A stretch of 64,000 nucleotides of DNA, from assembly GCF_040703125.1 (NCBI RefSeq), contig NZ_CP160035.1, positions 3,892,001 to 3,956,000 of the forward strand. The letters run 5' to 3'. Below the pieces are notes generated by a model that was not told the DNA's origin, did not search any database, and saw only the letters and a list, made by a program, of their open reading frames with translations. Made by a program: the position numbers and the translations under genes. Source of the DNA: Flavobacterium ovatum. Lineage in GTDB: Bacteria; Bacteroidota; Bacteroidia; Flavobacteriales; Flavobacteriaceae. The stretch's first letter is position 1; each line of letters starts with the position of its first letter. Positions 44,858 through 53,900 of this stretch are shown one piece after another.

Positions 44858-47800
44858 ATGAAATTGTTTTTGGAAAAACGGTTGATTCTTGTTTTTATAT
44901 CAGTTCTTTTATACGCTTGCGCTACAAAAAAAGAACAATACGGTTCTAATGTAAATGATTCAAATCTTTCAAACGAGAAAGACAGCTCAAAAATTGCACA
45001 TACTTTTTATTTAATTGGTGATGCTGGAAATATTTCAGAAGAAAACCCTAAGTCTATTTTATTTGCTTTAAGCGAAAAACTGAAAACCGCCGATAAAAAC
45101 TCGACTCTACTATTTTTGGGGGACAATGTTTATCCCAAAGGAATCCCGAGTAAAAAATCAGCCCCTTCATACCGATCTGCAGAACAGAAATTACTCAATC
45201 AATTAGAAATTACAAAAAACTTCAAAGGACAAACCATTTTTATCCCCGGAAATCACGACTGGTACAGTGGAATTAAAGGGTTAAAAGAACAAGAAGACTT
45301 AGTCCAAGCATATCTTAAGGACAAAAAAGCTTTCTCTCCTAGAAAAGGTTGTGCGATTGATGACGTAAAAATCAACGACAAGGTACTATTGATCACTATT
45401 GATAGCCAGTGGTATTTGGAAGACTGGAACAAAACACCAACTATTAATGAAGATTGTGACATCAAAACCCGTGACGCTTTTTTTGAAGAAATAGAAAATC
45501 TTTTGAATAAAAACAAAGATAAGACGATTATTCTTGCCATGCACCATCCTTTAATAACTAATGGCAGTCATGGCGGACAGTTTTCGTGGAAAAAACAACT
45601 TTTCCCATTGGAGCAAAAAATCCCATTGCCTATTATTGGTTCATTCCTAAATCTAATTCGCAAAACATCAGGCGTTAGTCCGCAAGACATTCAAAACAAG
45701 CAATATTCAAAACTCGTAAACCGAATCAAAACTTTGATTCAGGGACAAGATAACATGGTTGTGGTTTCTGGACACGATCACAATTTGCAATACATTGATC
45801 ACCAAAACATCAAGCAAATTATCAGTGGTGCAGGATCCAAAGAAGAAGCTGCAAAAGCAGTTTACCCCAATGATTTTTCATATGGTCAAAAAGGATTTGC
45901 AATTCTTACCGTTTACACGAATGGAAAAACAACTGTTTCTTTTTATGACGAAAGTAAAATACTTTTTAACCAAACTATTCTGAACGTTACATCCAATTCT
46001 AATTCTCAATTCCCAACAACGTTTGCTCCAACAACTTCTGCTTCTGTCTATACCAAAGAGCGAACTCAAAAATCAGGAACTTATAATTTTATTTTAGGAA
46101 AACATTATAGACCCTATTACAGTATTCCAGTACAAGCTCAAACTGTAAATCTAGATAGTTTATATGGTGGTTTATCACCAAAAAGAGCAGGTGGTGGTCA
46201 TCAATCCAAATCGCTTCGATTGGTCGATACCAAAGGAAAAGAATATGCCATGCGTGCCTTAAAAAAGAGTGCTTCTCGATTTTTACAGTCCGTTGCCTTT
46301 AAGGATCAATTTGTTGAAGATGCTTTTAAAAACACGTATGCTGAAGATTTTTTACTGGATTTCTATACTAGTTCTCATCCTTATATATCCCTTGCCGTAG
46401 GACATCTGGCAGACCAAATTAGGGTGAGTCATACCAATCCAAAATTATTTTATGTCCCAAAGCAAAATGGATTGAAGGAATTCAATGCAGACTTTGGTGA
46501 CGAATTATATTTTATCGAAGAACATGTTTCTGAGGGGCAAAAGGATTTAGCAAGTTTTGATACCCCAGAAGATATTATTAGTACTGAAGAAGTTTTAGAA
46601 AAAATTCACAAAGACGAAAAATATAGTATTGATGAAAAGGCTTACATCAAAGCACGATTGTTTGATATGTTTCTTGGCGACTGGGACAGACATCACGACC
46701 AATGGCGTTGGGGGGAACATCATGAAGGAGAAAAAATCATCTTCAAACCAATCCCGAGAGATCGTGATCAGGCTTTCACTAAATACGACGGTGCTTTATT
46801 GTCTATCCTGATGAATATTCCTGACTTGCGACATATGCAAACTTTCAAGAACGAAATAAAAAATGTGAAATGGTTTAATAGAGAACCTTATCCTCTTGAT
46901 TTGGCAGTTTTGAAAACGGCTACCACAAACGACTGGATTGCTCAAGCAAAATTTATTCAAGAAAATTTATCTGACAAAGCCATTGAAGAAGCTTTTCTAT
47001 CTTTACCGAAAGAAGTACAGAACGAAACGATCCAATCCATTCAAGACAAATTAAAGTCACGAAAAAAGCAACTTGTACAATATGCTATTGATTATGCTAA
47101 AACCCTAGAAAAAAGAGTTCTGGTTGTGGGTACGAATAAAAAAGACCAATTTATCATCGAGAAAAAATCAGGTGATATTCTTCAAGTTACGGTCAATCGA
47201 ATTAAAAAAGATGGAATCGAATTGTCCTACACCAAAGAGATTTTTGGTAAAAAAACAAAACATCTGTGGGTTTATGGATTGGATGATGATGATGTTTTTG
47301 AAGTGAAAGGCAATGCTAAAACAAGTGTCAAAATTATCTTATTAGGCGGTCTAAACCATGACAATTATACAGTTGAAAACGGAAAAGGAATTCGTATTAT
47401 TGATTTTAATTCTAAGAACAATAGTTATAGTTTAGATTCCAAAACCTCCAAAAAACTAACTGACGATTACACGGTCAACAATTACAATTATTCGTTACCT
47501 AAATACAATGCCTTTTCGGGCTTGCCTATTATTGGCTTCAACCCTGATGATGGGGTAAAACTTGGGATTATTGCAAATTACACAGTTAATAATTTCAAGC
47601 AAAATCCGTATTCGAGCAAACATATCCTAAAAGCCAATTACTATTTTGCCACTAGTGGTTTTGAATTGCTTTACACCTTTAGAGCGCCAAAAATAACGAA
47701 TAACTGGGATTTCAATCTCGAAACTCGTTTTACCAGTCCTAATTTTTCAATTAACTTTTTTGGTTATGGAAACCAAACTATCAATACGGACGAACTTTAT

Positions 47801-48553
47801 GGAATGAATAACAATAGGGTAAAAATCAGTATTTTTAAGATCGCACCACAATTTGAAAAATCAGGAAGAAATGGTAGCAGTTTACAATTACAGCCAACAT
47901 TTGAAAACATAGAAGTTGAAAAAACAACGGGACGTTTTATTGCAACTCCTTCCATTGTAGATCCGATTATTTTTGACAACCAACAATTTGCAGGTTTGAC
48001 GGTAGGATATCATTTTGAGAATTATAATAACCCTTCCTTACCTACACTCGGAATGGGGTTTTCATTAATCGGGAGTTGGAAAACAAATCTAAATGAAACT
48101 CGTAAAAACTTTCCAACTATTGAATCGAAGCTAAATTTTAATCATAAAATTGATGCTGAAGGTAAATGGGTTCTTGCATCACTAGTGAAAGCCAAAGCTA
48201 TTTTGAATAACAATTATGAGTTTTATCAAGGAGCTGTTTTGGGTGGCGATGCGAGTTTAAGAGGTTTTAGAAATGAACGTTTTTTGGGTAAAAGTTCGTT
48301 TTATCAAAGTAGTGATTTACGATTCAGCATTGGTAAGATCAAAGAAAGTATTATTCCTATGACTTATGGTATTCTGGGTGGTTTTGATTATGGTCGTGTT
48401 TGGCTCGATGGTGAAAACAGTTCCAAATGGCATCAAGCTGTTGGAGGCGGTTTGTGGTTGAACGGTATTAATACGCTTACTGCAAGGCTAACTTATTTTA
48501 AAAGCAAAGCAGAAGAAGCTCGAATTAGTTTTGGTTTGGGTTTTGGATTTTAA
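44858..48553 (+). CDS. Multi-domain outer-membrane lipoprotein: calcineurin-like phosphoesterase, kinase-like domain, BamA-type barrel
   Basis: 1231 residues. Lipoprotein signal with lipobox LLYAC (~20). Metallophosphoesterase (~50-380): LIGDAGNISE, FLGDNVYPKGIP (~86-97), IPGNHDWYSGIK (~129-140), LAMHHPLITNGSHGGQ (~226-241), VVSGHDHNLQYI (~302-313), all metal-ligand motifs intact. Middle (~410-700): GGGHQSKSLRLVDTKGKEYA plus MRALKK (Lys of a kinase-like N-lobe), FLGDWDRHHDQWRW (~605-618) and PIPRDRDQAFTKYDGALLS (~631-649), strongly reminiscent of Fam20/HipA-type kinases (DRHH catalytic loop, then a metal-binding Asp). C-terminal BamA/surface-antigen barrel (~880-1231) with GGDASLRGFRNERFLG (~1128). 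A surface-exposed phosphatase/kinase with a translocation barrel; activity inferred. Confidence 0.85.
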   Translation: MKLFLEKRLILVFISVLLYACATKKEQYGSNVNDSNLSNEKDSSKIAHTFYLIGDAGNISEENPKSILFALSEKLKTADKNSTLLFLGDNVYPKGIPSKKSAPSYRSAEQKLLNQLEITKNFKGQTIFIPGNHDWYSGIKGLKEQEDLVQAYLKDKKAFSPRKGCAIDDVKINDKVLLITIDSQWYLEDWNKTPTINEDCDIKTRDAFFEEIENLLNKNKDKTIILAMHHPLITNGSHGGQFSWKKQLFPLEQKIPLPIIGSFLNLIRKTSGVSPQDIQNKQYSKLVNRIKTLIQGQDNMVVVSGHDHNLQYIDHQNIKQIISGAGSKEEAAKAVYPNDFSYGQKGFAILTVYTNGKTTVSFYDESKILFNQTILNVTSNSNSQFPTTFAPTTSASVYTKERTQKSGTYNFILGKHYRPYYSIPVQAQTVNLDSLYGGLSPKRAGGGHQSKSLRLVDTKGKEYAMRALKKSASRFLQSVAFKDQFVEDAFKNTYAEDFLLDFYTSSHPYISLAVGHLADQIRVSHTNPKLFYVPKQNGLKEFNADFGDELYFIEEHVSEGQKDLASFDTPEDIISTEEVLEKIHKDEKYSIDEKAYIKARLFDMFLGDWDRHHDQWRWGEHHEGEKIIFKPIPRDRDQAFTKYDGALLSILMNIPDLRHMQTFKNEIKNVKWFNREPYPLDLAVLKTATTNDWIAQAKFIQENLSDKAIEEAFLSLPKEVQNETIQSIQDKLKSRKKQLVQYAIDYAKTLEKRVLVVGTNKKDQFIIEKKSGDILQVTVNRIKKDGIELSYTKEIFGKKTKHLWVYGLDDDDVFEVKGNAKTSVKIILLGGLNHDNYTVENGKGIRIIDFNSKNNSYSLDSKTSKKLTDDYTVNNYNYSLPKYNAFSGLPIIGFNPDDGVKLGIIANYTVNNFKQNPYSSKHILKANYYFATSGFELLYTFRAPKITNNWDFNLETRFTSPNFSINFFGYGNQTINTDELYGMNNNRVKISIFKIAPQFEKSGRNGSSLQLQPTFENIEVEKTTGRFIATPSIVDPIIFDNQQFAGLTVGYHFENYNNPSLPTLGMGFSLIGSWKTNLNETRKNFPTIESKLNFNHKIDAEGKWVLASLVKAKAILNNNYEFYQGAVLGGDASLRGFRNERFLGKSSFYQSSDLRFSIGKIKESIIPMTYGILGGFDYGRVWLDGENSSKWHQAVGGGLWLNGINTLTARLTYFKSKAEEARISFGLGFGF

Positions 48554-49397
48554 ACTCATAGAGTTTACCGCCTGATTTTTTCACTTTTTCATCGGCGATA
48601 AATAGGGTCGTATTATCTTTGAAACAAACACCTTCTTTCTGTGAAAAATGCTCCAAGTCAATTTCCGTCCTTTTTCCGGAAAGGAAATCATCGGCTTTGA
48701 AATTTTCGAAAAGGATAATTTTACTGTGTGTCAGAATGGCTAACTTCTTTTGGTCAGGGCTTAATGCTACGCTGGTTATGGCATAATTCTCATAGTCTGG
48801 GCCGGTTTTGAATTCCCCTATTTTTTTGGCTGGATGGTTCCCGGGTGCATTGGGTACTTTGTAAATAAAAGCGGTTCCGTTAAAATTGGAAGAACGGTTT
48901 TTGGTAAACAAGTAAAAATTATTTTGAAAAGCAATAAAACCTTCTACATCAAAATACCTGCTTTTCTTTTTGGATGGAAAATCTTTTTGCTCTGGGTATG
49001 CAAACTGAATAATGGATGTAGGTTTAGTTTCGGAACTTGAAAGTTTGTTTTTATCAATTTTGTAAATGGCTAAATCTTTTCGATCATTATCATTATTACC
49101 AAAATCCCCTATGTACAAATTGCCATGGATATCTTTGGTGATGTCTTCCCAATCGTTGTTTTCGACTTGGTTAATTTTAATGGTATTTTGAATTTTACCT
49201 TTAGAATCCAGAAGATAGATTTCATTTTTATTGCCACTATCTTCGATACATGCTATTAGCTTTGAATCTTGTACTGTGATAATTCCTGAAACTTCTTTTA
49301 AGGATTTTGGGAAAGAAAACAATTCGACTAGATTACTTGACTTTTGCTGGCAAGCCAAAACAAAAAATATAACTATGATATTAAAATACTTTTTCAT
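48525..49397 (-). CDS. Lipoprotein with predicted beta-propeller (SdiA-regulated-like)
   Basis: 290 residues with a lipoprotein signal (MKKYFNIIVIFFVLACQQKS, Cys ~16). Repeated propeller-blade motifs: LKEVSGIITVQDSKLIACIE, DSGNKNEIYLLDSKGKI, the characteristic NDWEDITKDIHGNLYIGDFG (~81-100), FDVEGFIAFQNNFYLFTKN, YAITSVALSPDQKKLAILTH, SQKEGVCFKDNTTLFIADEK. WEDI and EGxxF blocks match the SdiA-regulated/esterase-like family. Its 3' end overlaps the convergent barrel gene by 29 bp. Function unknown; probably outer-membrane attached. Confidence 0.8.
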   Translation of the reverse strand: MKKYFNIIVIFFVLACQQKSSNLVELFSFPKSLKEVSGIITVQDSKLIACIEDSGNKNEIYLLDSKGKIQNTIKINQVENNDWEDITKDIHGNLYIGDFGNNDNDRKDLAIYKIDKNKLSSSETKPTSIIQFAYPEQKDFPSKKKSRYFDVEGFIAFQNNFYLFTKNRSSNFNGTAFIYKVPNAPGNHPAKKIGEFKTGPDYENYAITSVALSPDQKKLAILTHSKIILFENFKADDFLSGKRTEIDLEHFSQKEGVCFKDNTTLFIADEKVKKSGGKLYEFKIQNPNQN

Positions 49398-49726
49398 TTT
49401 TCTTTTTTTTGATTCTAATACAAATTGAGCTGGGTTTTATTTCTAGTCGCAAAGACTCTAAGCCACTAAGTTATAATTAGATTTTGTGGGTAATTAAAAC
49501 TTTCTGTTTTTCATCTCATACAATTCCGTAGTGTTTTTTTTTGAGGAATTGCCTAGTCTGCTATTTGAGTCTTGTCGTGATTTTGTGTGAGGGATAGTCC
49601 CGAAGTTTCGGGAGAAAAGCCCACAAACAAGTGTAGCGATAGCGGAACCAGCTAAGGACTTCAATGTCCCGACCCTTCAGGATTTCAGCGGGGTGCGCTC
49701 AAAAAAGAAGCATTGCTATTTAAATA
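49398..49726. other. Non-coding gap with repeat
   Basis: 329 bp. Contains CTAAGCCACTAAGTTATAAT near 49455 (same low-complexity motif as around the second four-helix gene) and the hairpin-repeat block listed separately. No ORF. Confidence 0.5.
49585..49700 (+). repeat. Member A of the dispersed hairpin repeat
   Basis: GTGTGAGGGATAG, hairpin CCCGAA-GT-TTCGGG (49599-49612), then GTAGCGATAGCGGAACC and CCCGACCCTTCAGGATTTC, ending AGCGGGGTGCGC. Its core words recur in inverse orientation at 55912-56043. Confidence 0.7.
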
Positions 49727-50791
49727 CTAAAAGCCTGATTTGAAAATATTGGCATTTTTATAATTTCTAGAAACAAAACCGAAAGCAGCTTCTAAAACTT
49801 TTCCCATTGAAGTTGCTTTTTTGAAATTCAAATCATGGGTATAACGGTATAATTCTAGTTTTAACTTTTTGACATGTTCTGGTGGTGCAATTGTGTCTCT
49901 GCGCATAATTTGCAACAATTTACTCACTCGTTTAGCGGCAGAATGTAACCTTTTGGCTAATGCAGCTCGCTCTTCATTTTTATATTGTTCTATAGATGAT
50001 TCTTGCAATTTATTTTTGACTAATTGAACCATTGGTCCATTTTCTTTAAAAAACTGGGGTCTATAAATTTTAAAATTCCCTTCATAACATTGCTGATCAA
50101 AATCGATTGGTCTAATTCTATACACTACTTGATCAAAATCGTGAATGGGTAGTACTACATAGTTATAGGCTCTCATATCTCCCAAAAGTCGAATCATGCA
50201 ACGTTCATTGAATTTCACAAACTCTTTTGCAATTTGAGATTTCTCAGTTTCGGTACAGTTTTTCAATAAGGTCTCCATGAAAACATCGCCTGGAATTCCA
50301 ATAATATGTTCTTCAATTAAGGTGTCTTTATAAACCAGAAAATTAATCTTATCTGGAGAAAGAATATCTTCTAATTCTAAACCATAGATTCTAGAAGCAT
50401 CTGCTTTTTTGATATAAAAATGTACATAATTATCATTGAGAATGTTTCTTACTTTGATACGGAAAGGCTTTGAGTTTCCAAACGTACAATAATCAATAGC
50501 ATCAATATTCAAAAACTTAACAATCTCTACATTTCCGTCTGAGTGAAGGAGTGTATATATTTTCTTTAAATTTAAATCAATTTCGTTTCTTTCAAATTCA
50601 TTGTAATAGACACGTGCCCATAAAGTATCTTGATCATTTTTGTCAAATACACATATAGATCCTGAAAAACGCAGTAAATCATCATAACAGATGGAAACAC
50701 TAGAGATACGATCAAACCGTTCTAAATATCCGAACAAAGCATCATTAATAGGGTAAGTAGGTTTTTTAAATAAAACAGAAGAATCACTCAT
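49727..50791 (-). CDS. Conserved hypothetical protein with a possible kinase-like catalytic loop
   Basis: 354 residues, no signal peptide or membrane segment. I do not recognise a named family. It begins SSVLFKKPTYPINDALFGYL and has, around residues 204-240, RLLGDMRAYNYVVLPIHDFD then YRIRPIDFDQQCYEGNF. The pattern G-D-x-R-x-x-N...P-I-D-F-D resembles the catalytic loop and metal-binding Asp of protein-kinase-like folds, but no glycine-rich loop is evident. The C-terminal half is helical and basic (KRLHSAAKRVSKLLQIMRRD). The gene is monocistronic. Confidence 0.55.
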   Translation of the reverse strand: MSDSSVLFKKPTYPINDALFGYLERFDRISSVSICYDDLLRFSGSICVFDKNDQDTLWARVYYNEFERNEIDLNLKKIYTLLHSDGNVEIVKFLNIDAIDYCTFGNSKPFRIKVRNILNDNYVHFYIKKADASRIYGLELEDILSPDKINFLVYKDTLIEEHIIGIPGDVFMETLLKNCTETEKSQIAKEFVKFNERCMIRLLGDMRAYNYVVLPIHDFDQVVYRIRPIDFDQQCYEGNFKIYRPQFFKENGPMVQLVKNKLQESSIEQYKNEERAALAKRLHSAAKRVSKLLQIMRRDTIAPPEHVKKLKLELYRYTHDLNFKKATSMGKVLEAAFGFVSRNYKNANIFKSGF

Positions 50792-50937
50792 AGTTTTGGT
50801 GGCTTTAATGCAAATTTACATCAAATTATTATCTATAAGTTACTCTTTAATTCTAAAAAAAACTAAATAAGTATTATTTTTAACAAACTAACAAAATTTT
50901 AACTAATTATATTGTGTTTTGTTATTATTTTTAGCAA

Positions 50938-53900
50938 ATGAAAAACACTTTATTGGCATTATTTATATTAATCACATTTAACGGTTTTGCACAATTTAGT
51001 AGGACTCATTACATACCACCTATTGCTTGTAGTAATGGTATGGCAAATGATCATTATTTTTATATATCGACACCCAGTACAACCAATGTAAATTTCAAAA
51101 TAATAGAAATTGGTGGCAATATAGTAAATGGAGTAGTAAGCAATACAGCGCCTTATGTTTACTACATAGGAACAGGAACTTCTACTCAATTAGTGACACT
51201 TAAAACTACTATTGGAAAATTATCCAACAAAGGCTATATCATTGAAGCTGAAGATCAAGTCTATGTGAGTATGAGAATTAATTCGGCTCAAAACACCAAC
51301 GGAACTTTCAATCATGCAGGAGGGATTGTCTCCAAAGGAAATAGTGCCTTAGGAACAACCTTTAGATTAGGAGCTATGCTTAATCCTGTTAATACAGATG
51401 GCTCATTACTGAATTTCGGTTCCATTTTGGCTACTGAAAATAATACTACTGCTACAATTTCTAATATTCCGGTGGGAACTATACTTACTGACGGAACGAT
51501 CATAAACGGTCCCATTGTTGTTACTTTAAATAAAAATGAAAGCTATGTTTTATCTCTAGAAAATAGTACGAGCACTATATCAAACAGTTCAAAAATGATT
51601 GGGGCATTAGTACAAACAGACAAACCAGTTGCTGTAAATTCAGGTTCTTTTGGAGGGAGCAACAGTACCATTACAACTGCAAGGGATGTTGGTTTTGACC
51701 AAATTGTATCGTATGAAAAAACAGGAAAAGAGTATATTTTTGTAAAAGGACTAGGAACCAATGAGATTGAGAGAATCCAATTAATAGCTCATGTAAACAA
51801 CACTATTGTCTATCTTAACGGTAGTACAACTCCATCTTTCACACTTGCCGCCGGACAATATGCAGATATTGATGGTAGTTCTTTCACCAATGGTAATTTA
51901 TATGTTACTACTTCAGAACCCGTTTTTGCTTATCAAAGCATCGGAGGTGCTACAAGTGCAGCCAATCAAAATATGTTTTTTGTTCCGCCATTAAACTGTA
52001 CAACTCCTAGAGTCGTTGACAACATACCACTTGTTGAGTCGATTGGAAGCACCTCTTTTTCTGCAAATTTTTTAAATATCGTAACAGAAAAAGGTGCAAC
52101 TGTATCTATCAACAATAGCGCTTTAACTTCAAGCCCAGTTGCCATTGCCGGAAATCTTGGATTTGAAAGATATACCGTCAACAATCTCTCTGGAAACATT
52201 TCTATAAAATCAACCAAGCAAGTATATGTTTCCTATTTTGGTAAAAATGGGGCCGCTACTTACGGTGGCTATTATTCTGGATTTGATACCAAACCAGAAG
52301 TAATTTCTAGTAAAATTGCAACTACAACTTCGGCATGCATTCCTAATGTTGTACTAAAAGTAAGCACCATTTCCTCCTATGATGCTTTTCAGTGGTTTTT
52401 TAATGGAGGTGCTTTAGCAGGAGAGACAACTAATAGCTACACTCCTACCGCACCAGGATATTACAATGTAAGAGGTACCATCTCTGGTTGTCCAACTGCT
52501 ATTCCTTTATTTTCAGATAAAACTCCAGTAAGTGAATGTCCTACGGATCTAGATGGTGATGGAGTCAATGACAATATAGACATTGACAACGACAATGATG
52601 GAATAACAAACTGCACAGAATCTTATGGTAATCAATCTATAAACATTTCTAACAGCAATAGCGGGACAGTATATTCTAATTCATTTACAGGAGTAACAAC
52701 CACTTCTACCACAGCCAGCACAAACCCTTTTATAGGTAATGCAGATGGTAGTTTTGTAACTGAAATCCCCGCAGGAACAGAAAGCTTTGTCACGCAGAAA
52801 CTAACTTTCGCACAATCTATTTCGATTGCCATGGAATACGTTTCTACTGCCAATAGCAACGATTTACTAAATGCAAGCGCAGAATACATTGTCAATTCAG
52901 ACACCAATAAAACAATTACAGTAACTAATCCTTCAAACCAATTATTAATAGACACAGACTATGATGGCATTTATGAAAGTGGGGTGACTCAATATTCTTC
53001 TTTTGAAATTCGATTTAGATTAAACAACGTCGTTCCCTTAGCTGCAGGTACAGGAGATTTTAAATTCTCGACTTACCTAACCAATAGTGTTAGCATCACC
53101 CACAAAAATCTATCTGAAACTAACGGCAACAAATCAACTTTTAAACTTATTGCTACTTGCGTTCCTAAAGATACTGATGGAGATGGTAAAGCTGACCAAA
53201 TTGATGATGATAGCGACAATGATGGAATTCTAGACCGTATAGAAGCCCAAGGAAATACAGCCTTAGTACTTACCAATACTGACACTAACAAAGACGGAAT
53301 TGACAATGCCTTTGGAACTGGTTTAACCCCTATAGATACAGATAGCGATGGCATTCCAGACTATATAGACTGGGATAGTGATAACGATGGAATCAATGAC
53401 ATCGATGAATCTGGAACTAATGCTACCAATACAGATATTGACAATGATGGCATTAAAAATTATCGTGAATTAGATAGTGACAATGATCTGTGTTTAGACG
53501 TTATTGAAGCTGGATTTCTAGACCCAAATAATGACGGTATCTTAGGGAATAGTCCAATAACTGTAAACTCAAAAGGACAAGTTACAAGTGCAGCAGGTTA
53601 TACATCCCCAAGCAACAATTACATAATCGCTGCTCCAATTGTAATTACAAATCAACCCATTGTACCGCCCACCTGCGAATTACAACCTGCAACAATAACA
53701 GTTACAGATAATGGAGAAAGTTACCAATGGCAGATATCGACCAATGGAAGCACTTGGAATCCTATTACAAATAATGCTACTTATAATGGGGCAACTACAA
53801 ACAGTTTGCTTATTTCGGCTGTTACTAATAGTATGAACAACTATAAATATCAAGTTTTTATAAATAAAACAGGAAATAGCTGTGGTTTACTTTCATCAGA

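Noticed and set aside
44858..46000. Stand-alone acid phosphatase gene
   Set aside because: The reading frame continues without interruption into the kinase-like and barrel domains, so it is one fusion protein.
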